A stretch of DNA of 64,000 nucleotides from assembly GCF_023898315.1 (NCBI RefSeq), contig NC_064622.1, positions 78,068,387 through 78,132,386 of the forward strand, written 5' to 3'. The notes under the pieces were generated by a model that did no database searches, was not told the origin of the DNA, and was given only the letters and a program-made list of their open reading frames with translations. This DNA is from Schistocerca nitens. Taxonomy: Eukaryota; Arthropoda; Insecta; Orthoptera; Acrididae. Shown in pieces: positions 20,990 to 31,643 of the stretch. A program made the translations under genes and the position numbers. Positions within the stretch are counted from its first letter, which is position 1; every line of letters starts with the position of its first letter.

Positions 20990-21760
20990 CCTATTTTTCC
21001 ACGTAATCTCCATCCCGTTCTATGGCATTAGTCCAGCGCGAAACAAGGGCGTGTGTGCCCTGTAGGTACCGCCTTTTGGCCTCACATCAGAGAGGATCAC
21101 ATCTTCACAGCCACGGAACACAGTGATCATGACCTTACCGGCGGACGCAGTTTCTTTGAATTTTTTCTTCTGTGGGGGGTGGGAATGGCGTCTTTCCATC
21201 GACTCTCGTTTAATTTCAGGCTCAAAACGGTGAACCCAGGTTACATCACCTGTCACAATCCGGGACAAGAATACCTCCCCCTCAGCTTCAAAACGTTGCA
21301 ACAAATCAAGACAAAGTTTTTTTTTTTTTCTGTGCGATTTGTGATCCACCGTTAGACACCGCGGGACCCACCTCGCACACACTTTTGAATATCAAAGAGT
21401 GCGGATAATTGCATCCACACTTCCTTTGCTGATTGACAGATGCAGCGCCAACTGCCAGGTCCTAATGCGTCTGTCCTAGCGAATGACAACAGCTCGCTGC
21501 AGCATGTCGGGTATGGCAGCCGTGGATGGCCTCCGCGACCGCTGCAAATCGTGCAGCTCCGCCGAACCGCCTTCTCATGACCTCACCCTCCGTACCCAGC
21601 GACTAACTGAACTTCTGTCGACGGCAGATGCTCCATAGACTTTGCACAAGTCCATAGACTTTGAATATTCCCCACAGTTTCTTTCTCTGCAGTGAGAAAT
21701 TCAATGACGGCAAGTTGCTTGTAACGTACATCACCTACAGAGGCCATTTTGAAACTGTCC
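20990..21760 (-). pseudogene. mariner transposase remnant
   Basis: Minus-strand reading gives CARWVPRCLTVDHKSHRKKK, then LQRFEAEGEVFLSRIVTGD, then VTWVHRFEPEIKRESMERRH, followed by GKVMITVFRGCEDVILSDV. This is the region around the first catalytic residue, where mariners have GDETW. Here it reads GDVTW, so the Glu beside the catalytic Asp is changed. The second and third catalytic blocks are not found: the frame reaches the element end soon after RPKGGT, so the C-terminal part is deleted. The N-terminal part (21400-21760) is broken. Confidence 0.8.
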
Positions 21761-21895
21761 TGCAGCTACGCTATTTGTTGTAAGTGGCGTAAACTTGGAG
21801 CGCTCACTCAGGAGACTGCATATAATACATACATAACGTTTCGCATTCCACCATTGTTTTCGGCTGAGAAACAAAATGCGCTGCATTACTTTCTG

Positions 21896-22098
21896 GTTCA
21901 AAAAATGGTTCAAATGGCTCTGAACACTATGGTACTTAACATCTGTGGTCATCAGTCCCCTAGAACTTAGAACTACTTAAACCTAACTAACCTAAGGACA
22001 TCACACACATCCATGCCCGAGGCAGGATTCGAACCTGCGACCGTAGCAGCCGCGCGGTTCCGGACTGCGCGCCTAGAACCGCTATACCACCGCGGCCG
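21896..22098 (-). repeat. tRNA-derived SINE1
   Basis: Inverted copy inside the mariner right end; target duplication GCATTACTTTCTG at 21883-21895 and 22099-22111. Confidence 0.95.
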
Positions 22099-22223
22099 GC
22101 ATTACTTTCTGGGCGACCCTCGTAGATTAAGATGCTATGGACGTGTTAAAGAACGGGAGTTGGCAGGATACCAAGACTAGCTAATGAAATGACAACAGCG
22201 AGAGAAAGATCGTCGGAATGCGT

Positions 22224-22477
22224 AAAAAAACGAAAATGAGCGTTTGGCGTCATTGGCGCGGAGGACCCTTGCGGGGCAGGTCCGGCCGCCTTGGTGCAAG
22301 TCTTATTACATTCGACGCCACACTGGGCGACCTGCACGGCGGATGGGGATGAAATGATGATGAAGACAACACGACACACAGTCCCTGACCGGAGAAAATC
22401 TCCGACCCAGCCGGTAATCTAACCCGGGCCCGTAGGCCGGCAATCCGTCACGCTGACCACTCAGTTATCGGGGCGGA
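22224..22477 (-). repeat. tRNA-derived SINE2
   Basis: Inverted copy with the body GAGAAAATCTCCGACCCAGC and decayed B and A boxes at the right (CTAACCCGGGCC, CTGACCACTCAGTTA). A probable target duplication is CGGAATGYGT at 22214 and 22478. Confidence 0.8.
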
Positions 22478-22516
22478 CGGAATGTGTGAAGAAGAGAGTA
22501 GAAGAAAAGGCAAATA

Positions 22517-22733
22517 GGGCCTCCCGTCGGGTAGACCGTTCGCCGGGTGCAAGTCCTACGGTTCGACGCCACTTCGGCGACTTGCGGGTCGATGGTTATG
22601 AAACGATGATGATTAGGACAACACAACACCTAGTCCCTGAGCAGAGAAAATCTCCGACCCAGCCGGGAATCGAATCCGGGCGTTTACGATTGACATTCTG
22701 TCGCGCTGACCACTCAGCTACCGGGGGAGGACG
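22517..22733 (-). repeat. tRNA-derived SINE2
   Basis: Second inverted copy in the same LINE. On the minus strand the head reads GTAGCTGAGTGGTCAGCGCG (A box) and GGATTCGATTCCCGG (B box). The target duplication is not clear. Confidence 0.85.
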
Positions 22734-22803
22734 GGAACATGGTGAAGGGATAAGAAGGAGACGCTTAGGTTCCGAGTACACGCAGCCAGAGGCTGCATAC
22801 TGT

Positions 22804-22831
22804 GGATGATGATGATGATGGTGATGATCAG
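22804..22831 (+). repeat. (GAT)n tail of the LINE
   Basis: Short ATG/GAT repeat with one GTG interruption at the 3' limit of the LINE. Confidence 0.7.
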
Positions 22832-23039
22832 CGTAGACAAAGAGGTAGCGACAATCTTTCATCTCGCTCACTATGCGCGATGGTACAACATACGCCTTTG
22901 GTCAGTGACCGTTTTGTAGTTTGTGGAGACAGGTGTCGATGTTTTCGTTGGTATTGTTGGCACGTGTCGAGGCCCACAAACATGTCTTAAATGTTTCAAT
23001 TCCATTTCTGAGCCGGCAACACTGGTCACAGGCAGTATG

Positions 23040-23380
23040 TTCTGTACCCCCTCTTGGCACGCAGTCACCGGCTGGACGCCACGTAGCTGACACGTGGGAG
23101 TACGGGACGCGCCACGGGCAATTTGCGTGCTCCGCCGATGGGCTGCGCCCGCGGCGGGTGTAAAACGACGCCGTGGCGGACGGCGGACGGCGGCCGACGC
23201 TGATAACAAACTGGTGAGCGGCGCTGACCGGGCCGGGCGCTATCGGCCGCGCCTCGTCCACCGGACGCTGTCTGCGGCGCCGTGGGACTCCCGGCCGGTC
23301 TGGTATGTGCGGCGCGCGGGGGCTGCGACCGCCGCGGCAGGTGGACCCGCTTACCGCTCAGCATCGCTGCCACTGTGCTG
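23040..23380. other. CpG-rich island
   Basis: Strong local GC and CpG enrichment (for example GGCGGACGGCGGACGGCGGC and GGCGCGCGGGGGC) in an otherwise AT-rich neighbourhood. Long open frames here on both strands are a by-product of few AT-rich stops. It might be a promoter or first exon of a host gene, or the leader of an element; nothing decides. Confidence 0.45.
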
Positions 23381-23626
23381 TGGAAACCGAAAATACTGGC
23401 CGTCTCTGTGGGTGCTCCACAACGTTTTAGGAAGTAGAATTTATTCAAACTGCAAGGGTAACAGCAAGCTGAAAACATCTCAGTCTGACGGGGAGATGGC
23501 GGTAATAACAGTGACGTTTTTCCCACGTGTTGCGCAGTCAGGCGTCAACCTCATCCGAGGAGTAGTTTTGTTTAGACGATTTTCTAAAGTAGCTGTGTAT
23601 TGCGTGATTCGTTCATATAAAGCTTC

Positions 23627-24083
23627 CAGGGTTGCCCAGAAAGTAATGCACGGCATTTTCTTTTCCCAGCCGAAAACAATGCTACGAATGCAAAACGTTG
23701 CGTACGTATTACCTGAAGTTTAAATGCTTCAAATGGCTCTGAGCACTATGGGACTTAACATCTATGGTCATCAGTCCCCTAGAACTTAGAATTACTTAAA
23801 CCTAACTAACCTAAGGACATCACACAACACCCAGTCATCACGAGGCAGAGAAAATCCGTGACCCCGCCGGGAATCGAACCCGGGAACCCGGGCGGATTGG
23901 TACCACAGCGCATACACGCCCTTGTTTCGCGCTGGAGGAAGGCCACAGAACGGGATGGAGATTACGTGGAAAAATAGCGTGTGTAGATACAACACCATTC
24001 TTTCGTGCGTGTAATTATCATTATGATCAATAAAGAATTGTGGAAGAAAAAAATGCTGTCCATTACTTTCTGGGCAACCCTCG
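23627..24083. mobile_element. Deleted mariner derivative carrying a SINE
   Basis: The ends AGGGTTGCCCAGAAAGTAATG (left) and TTACTTTCTGGGCAACCCTCG (right) match the mariner at 20888-22122. Only about 265 bp of mariner sequence remain, including CGCGCTGGAGGAAGGCCACA, which corresponds to the segment near 21030 in opposite orientation. TA follows on the right; the left flank is TT. Confidence 0.85.
23722..23911 (-). repeat. Chimeric SINE: SINE1 tail joined to SINE2 head
   Basis: In plus order, SINE1 tail and body (TTCAAATGGCTCTGAGCACT to ACCTAAGGACATCACAC) switch at about 23824 to SINE2 sequence (ACACCCAGTCATCACGAGGC, GAGAAAATCC, then the B-box complement GGGAATCGAACCCGGG). Read on the minus strand, a SINE2 tRNA head drives a SINE1 body. 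The junction is within a short shared CACACA-type segment. Confidence 0.8.
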
Positions 24084-24085
24084 TA

Positions 24086-25295
24086 GCGATGAACTCCAGC
24101 TTAGGATATATCGGTGGCGTTTGTCACTTTCATCATATTGCGCCAACGCGAAATGACGCCACTCGAAATTGCGGAGGACACAGGTCACCTTCGTAACCGA
24201 TTAAATTATATTGCTTTATTGAAATCAATGACAAGTTTCGACTATACGGCTGTCATAATGTCTAAAAATTAAAAATATACCAAAATACTTATAAATAACT
24301 CAACACAAAAAAGACCACTAACTCAGTGTGTGACAAAGCGAAAAAGTTACACAACAGATAGAGCAGCGGCACGTAGGCGGGTGGTCAACATAGAAAAGAA
24401 GCAGAACAGGGAGTGTGTATTAAGTAGAAGTGATTTTCATACATCTCTAAAGTATAGCATATTATTGCATTTAAAAAATTGTTATTTTAATATTTTTTAC
24501 TTTAATTTAATAAAAATCATAGATCACTTCGTTTCACACGTCATAAGACAGTGTAAACATACAATGAAGATAAAGTGAAAAAGCATAGAATCAATTTAAA
24601 ATTGCCTCGAACGGTGTACTTTTAGAATCGGATAATAAATACATTATATGAAAAACTGTATATCATATCGCAACCGCGGAGCGTAATGTGAGGACATACA
24701 ATACACGATGTTATGTTAAAGTATAAGCGGTCTGAAATAATCTTGAAAGTTTAAAATATAAAAATGTAAGATAACATGAATAAAAATGTAAGAAAGTAGA
24801 TACTAGTGAGAAAATGGGATTAATATACGATGACTCTGAACGTACGAGGGCGTGCTGAAAAGTAACTCTTGAAGGATTTTCAATACCCATAAATCGAATG
24901 TTTAATTCTTGCACAAAATTAAAAATTATGGCTGCGTATTTCGTCCCGTCTTTAGAATTATGTAGAGCCAACGTCTTCAAATGAAAAAAAAATTGTCTGA
25001 ATTTATTTGTGCTCCCCATAATTTCAGTTGCATTCGAAACGCGTTTATTGTTGAAAAATTGTACTGATTAGTAGGTTTTTTCATTGAAGATGCCTGCTTA
25101 AGTCAACTAAATGGACTGTCAGATCTACGAAAAATGCTAAACCTGCCAGGCAGTTGGCACCGTCAGGTTTTGGCACAGAGTTTGCTTTTGGTATCATGAA
25201 TGATTTGATTTAATTAATTATGGTATGAAACCTGAGCCACCTTACTTCTGTAAAATATCACGATATCACCATACTCAGCGTCCAGAGTTATGAGG
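24086..25295. other. Mostly gene-free; lone mariner-type terminus
   Basis: At 24842 the plus strand reads TACGAGGGCGTGCTGAAAAGTAA, matching the terminus of the element at 19849. No second end or transposase follows. The rest is AT-rich with no features. Confidence 0.5.
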
Positions 25296-25307
25296 AATTC
25301 CTGGAAT

Positions 25308-25486
25308 GCGTTGACCGAGGGGTTCTAGGCGCTTCAGTCCGGAACCGCGCGACTGCTACGGTCGCAGGTTCGAATCCTGCCTCGGGCATAGTTGTGTGTG
25401 ATGTCCTTAGGTTAGTTAGGATTAAGTAGTTCTAAGATCTAGGGGACTGATGACTTCAGATGTTAAGTCCCATAGTGCTCAGAGCC
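25308..25486 (+). repeat. tRNA-derived SINE1 (head shortened)
   Basis: Lacks the first bases of the tRNA head; B box GGTTCGAATCCTG intact. Target duplication AATTCCTGGAAT at 25296-25307 and 25487-25498. Confidence 0.93.
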
Positions 25487-25498
25487 AATTCCTGGAAT

Positions 25499-26029
25499 TG
25501 GCGATGATTCAATTCCACAATTGTAAATAAATAACACAGAATTTCTTCTTATTTCTATAAATTTATTTCATTACACGTCTCTAAATCTCTAGTTTCGAAA
25601 TTGCAACTGAGGTAGCCGCAGGATAATAGACCAGCGCGTCTGAAGGTTTCGACCGTTATAAGAACGAGACACTGGGGTTCACGTAAAGCACGGACGGCAA
25701 TGTTAAGAATGGGATGGATCAATGAGAGACTTGCATAGTGTGGCGGGCGTTTCGAACTGAAAATATTCAATTTATCTTAACTTTACATAAACGGAATTTC
25801 ATAGAATGTTCTTTAGCGGTCGTATGACAGATGCTCGCTCATTGGGCCGCATTGATACTTGCTTTGAGCCTCACGTGGCCCGCTGGCCGCAGGTTGGACA
25901 CCCCTGATTCAATGTGTTCGTGCATCTTTCTTTTCGTTAACGTAAATTTCGATTTCTTCTGATATTTTGAGTACAGCACATTTTTTTTCTCGGTGTGGAA
26001 TACAAGAATTCCTTAAATATCTCAGGATT
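25499..26029. other. Unassigned, with a hAT-like terminus near 25907
   Basis: GGCCGCAGGTTGGACACCCCTG (25886-25907) is the complement of a CAGGGGTGTCCAACC-type terminus, which I associate with hAT-type elements. No transposase could be read and the other end was not found. Confidence 0.35.
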
Positions 26030-26275
26030 CGTCATGAGTCAAATACTCCTCCCTAGGATTCGTCATAGATGATTTCCTTAGTATTAGTAGTGGGTGAATT
26101 ATTCTTCCCTCGGGTTCGTCATAGGGTAATTACCCTTCCTTAGGATTAGTCGGTAAGTTGCTCTTAGAATTTGTCATTGGTGAATTACTCTTCCTTAGGA
26201 TTCGACGTTTGTGAATTAGTATTCTGTAGGAATCGTCATGAGTGAATTAATCTTCTTTCGGATTCGTCGGAAAAC
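26030..26275. repeat. Degenerate minisatellite
   Basis: About seven loosely conserved units of 30-38 bp built on GGATTCGTCATGAGTGAATT plus ACTCTTCCTTA. Units differ in length and sequence, so it is old. Confidence 0.75.
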
Positions 26276-26751
26276 TCTCGGTATGCCAGTTCCAATCTCC
26301 ACGGCTGCATCTATGTGATCGTTTCAGCTTATACTATTCCTTCCAGATAATCGTAGATATCGTCAATTTATTTAGTTGTGTAGACAGATCTCCAAGGAAG
26401 TAATAGTAACAAGAACTCCGGCGTACTTGGTAGCATATAGGCAAACGATATAAAACCTTTCTGTATTTCACTTTCTATCTGTTTATGATTAGGGTAAACT
26501 GTCAATATTAACAACAAGCGCTGTCGGTTTTCAAGTCCTTCTACATTTCAAAACAGTTTTCTAACCTTGTGCTGTCCCTGATTAAAACTGTGTTGTCAGT
26601 GAGCAACCACTGAGTGATACAAAAGCTGTCTGGCAAATCTTTTACACATACTTTAGTCACGACACGTTCTTTTATGGTTCGTCAGACGTGATATCACTTC
26701 TGGCAGTGGCATTTTTCCAATACGAAAAACTAACTGACTTCACGTAACTAA

Positions 26752-27649
26752 CAAGGGAACCTCCCCATCGCACCCCCCTCAGATTTAGTTATAAGTTGGC
26801 ACAGTGGATAGGCCTTGAAAAACTGAACACAAATCAATCGAGAAAACAGGAAGAAGTTGTGTGGAACTATGAAAAAAATAAGCAAAATATACAAACTGAG
26901 TAGTCCATACGCAAGATAGGCAACATCAAGGAGAGTGCGAGGTCAGGAGCGCCGTGGTCCCGTGGTTAGCGTGAGCAGCTGCGGAACGAGAGGTCCTTGG
27001 TGAAAAGTTTAATTTTTTATTTTCAGACAATTATTATCTGTTCGTCCGTCCGTCCGATGCGAGGTAACTGCGCCGTAGTATGGGGACGCTACACCTAAAC
27101 AAACATCGAAACATATTCCTGTCATGTGACGCACATGCCATCACCAGTGTCGTATAGAATATATCAGACGTGTTTTCCTGTGGAGGAATCGGTTGACCTA
27201 TGACCTTGCGATCAAATGTTTTTGGTTCCCATTGGAGAGGCACGTCCTTTCCTCTACTAACCGCACGGTTTCGCGGTGCGGTCGCAAAACACACACACTA
27301 AACTTATTACAGTGAATAGAGACGTCAATGAACGAACGGACAGATCATAACTTTGCGAAAATAAAGAACGTAATCTTTTCACTCGAGGGAAGGCTTGAAC
27401 CAAGGACCTCTCGTTCCGCAGCTGCTCACGCTAACCACGGGACCACGGCTCTCCTGAGATCACACTATCCTTGATGTGCCTATCTTGCACATGGACTACC
27501 CAGTTTGTATATTTTGCTAATTTTGTTTTTATAGATCCACACAACTTCTTCCTGTATTCTCGATTGATCTGTGTTCAGTTTTTCAAGGCCTATCCACTGT
27601 GCCAACTTATAACTAAATCTGAGGGGGGTGCGATGGGGAGGTTCCCTTG
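26752..27649. mobile_element. Fold-back element FB2 with about 260-bp arms and tRNA-like units
   Basis: The left arm 26752-27010 starts CAAGGGAACCTCCCCATCGC and the right arm 27391-27649 ends with its complement. TAA flanks both sides (26749-26751 and 27650-27652), as for PIF/Harbinger-type targets. Both arms contain a tRNA-like segment: the A box GTCCCGTGGTTAGCGTGAGC is seen in both. A complete B box (GGTTCAAGCC, minus strand, about 27392-27401) survives only on the right. No transposase is encoded, so it is non-autonomous. Confidence 0.85.
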
Positions 27650-27652
27650 TAA

Positions 27653-28848
27653 GAAGTCTTCAACACAGTCGCATGCCTATTGCAGGATTCCGTTCGCTTG
27701 AATTTTGTTCTGTGATGACTCCGTGATACCACACTGAATGGTTTGCAGAAGTCATGAAACATGCTATTGGCCTGGATTCTGCCAGGTACAGTTCTCTTGA
27801 TGTCGTGGACAAATACAGCAAGCCGAGTTTCACACGATCGGGACTTTTGGAATCCGTGGCAATTTCTAAAGAAGACTTTCTTGGTGTCCAAAACGTATCT
27901 TAGAGTTTGAGAAAGTTGTAATGTCGACAGATTGTCCGTCTTCTGATGCGCATTACGATGTTTTGATCGATAAAACTCATATTTTCAGCCATTCAGTTTA
28001 TTTATAACATGACAGTTGTAACTTCGACGAACGATTGTACTGTCTTACAGACATGAACAGATACACATACACACATTAGGTACTCAAAGTTTGGTCTTCC
28101 GCATTACGATTCAAAAATCAACAGAAAATACTTTGAAGCACCTGCTTCCGAACAAGGTTTTCGGATGTTTCCCTAGTTTGCAAGGTAAATTCTAGGACTG
28201 AAAATAACCTCCAGAAAACCTTGCAGTACCAGCTCACCAGAAACAGGAAGAAAGAAGATTTCTCTTCAATGGATCAAAACTTGAAAAGCTCATTCTGTCT
28301 ATAGTGGTACTGAACGAAAAACAAATTAAGAAATGACTTGTCAGTTTAACGGTAATTAACAGCGCTGTACTCATCCATACACCACGCTTTCACAATATTT
28401 GTCTGGGATGGACATAAATAAACTAAAAATATCTGCTGTATCTTGGTTTCGTCAAGTATTCAAGATTCTTCTCGGTTTCAGCAAATGCTGGAATTGGTAA
28501 CCCCTCCCAAATACAGCAATCTCAAACCCCTATGCCACACTACCAACCTGCCGGGGAAGTGTCGTACTGGAGTGTTTTATCCACAGAGTCCTGGCCAAAG
28601 TCTTGCAAGATAACAACAAGTTCACTCATCAGCAATTTGGCTTCCTTACAGAGCACTAGCGGCCCACTAAGCCCGTCGGAGGCCTGGGACGGAGAAACTA
28701 AAGAGAGGCCTCCGGTCTGCTTGGAAATTAATGTATTAGTAGAGTACGTTTTGTAAAAAATCAATAATACAGATGTAGTAGCTGAAAAAAGTCAAGTATT
28801 TATAATATGGGTACTCTAAATAATATACACACGTTAATGTATAAAATA
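27653..28848. other. Gene-free stretch
   Basis: No recognisable gene or repeat; short frames lack domains. Confidence 0.45.
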
Positions 28849-28850
28849 TA

Positions 28851-30407
28851 CAGGGTGTTTCAAAAATGACCGGTATATTTGAAACGGCAATAAAAACTAA
28901 ACGAGCAGCGATAGTAATATATCGTTTGTTGCAATATGCTTGGGACAACAGTACATTTTCAGGCGGACAAACTTTCGAAATTACAGTAGTTACAATTTTC
29001 AACAACAGATGGCGCTGCAAGTGATGTGAAAGATATAGAAGACAACGCAGTCTGTGGGTGCGCCATTCTGTACGTCGTCTTTCTGCTGTAAGCGTGTGCT
29101 GTTCAGCTGTTCACAACGTGCAAGTGTGCTGTAGACAACATGGTTTATTCCTTAGAACAGAGGATTTTTCTGGTGTTGGAATTCCACTGCCTAGAACACA
29201 GTGTTGTTGCAACAAGACGAAGTTTTCAACGGAGGTTTAATGTAACCAAAGGACCGAAAAGCGATACAATAAAGGATCTGTTTGAAAAATTTCACAACGG
29301 ACTGGGAACGTGACGGATGAACGTGCTGGAAAAGTAGGGCGACCGCGTACGGCAACCACAGAGGGCAACGCGCAGCTAGTGCAGCAGGTGATCCAACAGC
29401 GGCCTCGGGTTTCCGTTCGCCGCGTTGCAGGTGCGGTCCAAATGACGCCAACGTCCACGTATCGTCTCATGCGCCAGAGTTTACACCTCTATCCATACAA
29501 AATTCAAACGCGGCAACCCCTCAGCGCCGCTACCATTGCTGCACGAGAGACATTCGCTAACGATATAGTGCACAGGATTGATGACGGCGATATGCATGTG
29601 GGCAGCATTTGGTTTACTGACGAAGCTTATTTTTACCTGGACGGCTTCGTCAATAAACAGAACTGGCGCATATGGGGAACCGAAAAGCCCCATTTGCAGT
29701 CCCATCGTCCCTGCATCCTCAAAAAGTACCGGTCTGGGCCGCCATTTCTTCCAAAGGAATCATTGGCCCATTTTTCAGATGCGAAACGATTACTGCATCA
29801 CGCTATCTGGACATTCTTCGTGAATTTGTGGCGGTACAGACTGCCTTAGACGACACTGCGAACACCTCGTGGTTTATGCAAGATGGTGTCCGGCCACATC
29901 GCACGGCCGACGTCTTTAATTTCCTGAATGAATATTTCGATGATCGTGTGATTGCTTTGGGCTATCCGAAACATACAGGAGGCGGCGTGGATTGGCCTCC
30001 CTATTCGCCAGACATGAACCCCTGTGACTTCTTTCTGTGGGGACACTTGAAAGACCAGGTGTACCGCCAGAATCCAGAAACAATTGAACAGCTGAAGCAG
30101 TACATCTCATCTGCATGTGAAGCCATTCCGCCAGACACGTTGTCAAAGGTTTCGGGTAATTTCATTCAGAGACTACGCCATATTATTGCTACGCATGGTG
30201 GATATGTGGAAAATATCGTACTATAGAGTTTCCCAGACCGCAGCGCCATCTGTTGTTGAAAATTGTAACTACTGTAATTTCGAAAGTTTGTCTGCCTGAA
30301 AATGTACTGTTGTCCCAAGCATATTGCAACAAACGGTGTATTTCTATCGCTGCTCGTTTAGTTTTTATTGCCGTTTCAAATATACCGGTCATTTTTGAAA
30401 CACCCTG
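28851..30407 (+). mobile_element. Tc1/mariner-superfamily transposon with DUF4817-type transposase, copy A
   Basis: Terminal inverted repeats of about 170 bp: CAGGGTGTTTCAAAAATGAC at the left, complement ending GAAACACCCTG at 30407, TA on both sides. The arms extend to CAACAGATGGCGCTGC. Copy B of the same family is at 52358-53904. Confidence 0.93.
29140..30226 (+). pseudogene. DUF4817-type transposase, copy A (two frameshifts)
   Basis: Starts at ATG 29140 (MVYSLEQRIFLVLEFHCLEH), an N-terminal helix-turn-helix region of the kind I know as DUF4817. The catalytic blocks are WFTDEAYFYLDG, FMQDGVRPHRTADVFN and MNPCDFFLWGHLK. I count 47 residues between the second and third Asp, longer than the 34 of mariner or 41 of rosa-type elements. 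Compared with copy B, two extra bases near 29295 and one missing base near 29692 shift the frame. All three catalytic Asp codons are intact. The C-terminus HGGYVENIVL ends at 30226. Confidence 0.88.
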
Positions 30408-30409
30408 TA

Positions 30410-31109
30410 CAAGTCGGAAAGTTAAACTACGGATCAGCATTTAGCGTAGCAGCTACCAGGTAAAGTGAAAAGAAATAATAAAGAATACAATAAGAATGTT
30501 ACCGTTTATTTTATATGTCTGGAAACAAAGCTTGTCCAGTTATAGTATCAGCTAGTTGCGTAACCTGAAGACGACATGGTAGTTATTACTGATATTATCA
30601 ACGTCCATGTTTTCGTGCCTTTATTTTACTGAAATTCTCAATAAGGTCGTTCAAATCTATTTGATTTGAAATTTTTCTTTCAATTGACAAAGTCGATAGG
30701 CTGGCTAGTCGTTCTCAATTCATCACAGAGAGAAGATAATTTTTTATTAGTTTCTGTTCAGGGAAACCTCTTTCTGGATGATGCGACTGAAACACAGATG
30801 GTCAAGAAGTACTGGATTATAAGTGGTGTGTCATCTCACAAAGATTGCGTTGCCACACCTGTGTTGGCAATGCTAACCAGTATCACAGACAAAAGTGACG
30901 GCTCGCTGCAATAGACAGTGACATATGGGAGATGATCCTGAAAACCGCCCTCTCAACATAACAGCGCCCTCACACTGTGGTCGTTATAGCGCTAAGCTAC
31001 CAAGGGCTCTGCCACAGATCGTGACCTCACCTGAAGACCCCTTCAGCTGACCCCAGCTTCGACCAACGTGATAGGTTAAGTTTCTAGAGGACTTGTTCAT
31101 TTAAATGTG
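30410..31109. other. Gene-free stretch
   Basis: No recognisable feature. Confidence 0.45.
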
Positions 31110-31412
31110 GAAGAGAACAGTTTGTTAATCTGTGCCTCAAGTGATGCTTCAATAGTCAATAACACGAGTATATTATCAAGTATTCCTGTGGCAGAGAATT
31201 GTGTCAGAGTTAAGTAAATCTTCTTTTACTCATTTATGTGATACAGTGCACCAATATTTCATTTGTTGTAGTTTGACGTGTCGCCTCACCGAGCAATCAA
31301 AGAACTCACAGTTGTGGCTGGATGGAGATATTTTCGCTGATATACACGGTAATGAGTTAGAATGGTCCCATTTAATTATAAATTGAAATATTTTGTTGGC
31401 TGTCCATCTTGC
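31110..31412 (-). repeat. Left member of a 300-bp inverted pair
   Basis: The minus strand of this segment aligns by eye with 36288-36600 on the plus strand. Shared blocks include CATTACCGTGTATATSA, ATCCAGCCACAACT, GCTCGGTGAGGC, ATTTACTTAACTYTGACAC and TTATTGACTAT. The pair flanks the hAT-like remnants at 33895-36290. Confidence 0.75.
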
Positions 31413-31643
31413 AGAAGCATGAACATTCGTATCGGTTGCCTACCATACCTGCTATTTCTTGGTGCAACTCGTCGTAAATTTCTTGATGCACTACACACAT
31501 ATACTATAAGCACAGAGAGCCTACCAGTGATTTATTAATTCTTTTAACTAAAGTATTACATTCTAAAAATTACTTTGGCAGTGGTTATACATAATTATTA
31601 TATAGTCTGTTTCATAAATATGAAAATTCAACTAGATGGACTA

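Larger units (their letters stand above)
20888..22122 (-). mobile_element. mariner transposon, decayed
   Basis: The left terminus CGACGGTTGCCCAGAAAGTA follows a TA, and the right terminus TTTCTGGGCGACCCTCG precedes a TA. The transposase is on the minus strand. A SINE1 inserted in the right terminal repeat duplicated GCATTACTTTCTG, part of the terminal repeat itself. A shorter relative is at 23627-24083. Confidence 0.88.
19480..22835 (+). pseudogene. LINE with reverse transcriptase remnants, cut by nested insertions
   Basis: Readable pieces in order: QSLLLFINDLDETIGEVAAR (about 19600-19660), the catalytic KLMAFADDLTV (about 19676-19708) and KKCEVMVVKRNKVR (about 19794-19835). After an insertion come NVRSLTCSKAVPLKSKQLLY (about 20630-20690) and YTSETWVMKKP (about 20713-20745). 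After a mariner comes RLRCYGRVKERE (about 22125-22160), the typical LINE C-terminus. The 3' end is a GAT-rich tail at 22804-22831. Insertions: a mariner derivative (19849-20502), a mariner (20888-22122) and two SINE2 copies. Stops are scattered throughout; the clade is unresolved. Confidence 0.75.

Noticed and set aside
23094-23723. 209-residue open frame in the GC-rich island
   Set aside because: Overlapping frames are open on both strands because stops are rare in GC-rich DNA; no domain, and it runs on into mariner sequence.
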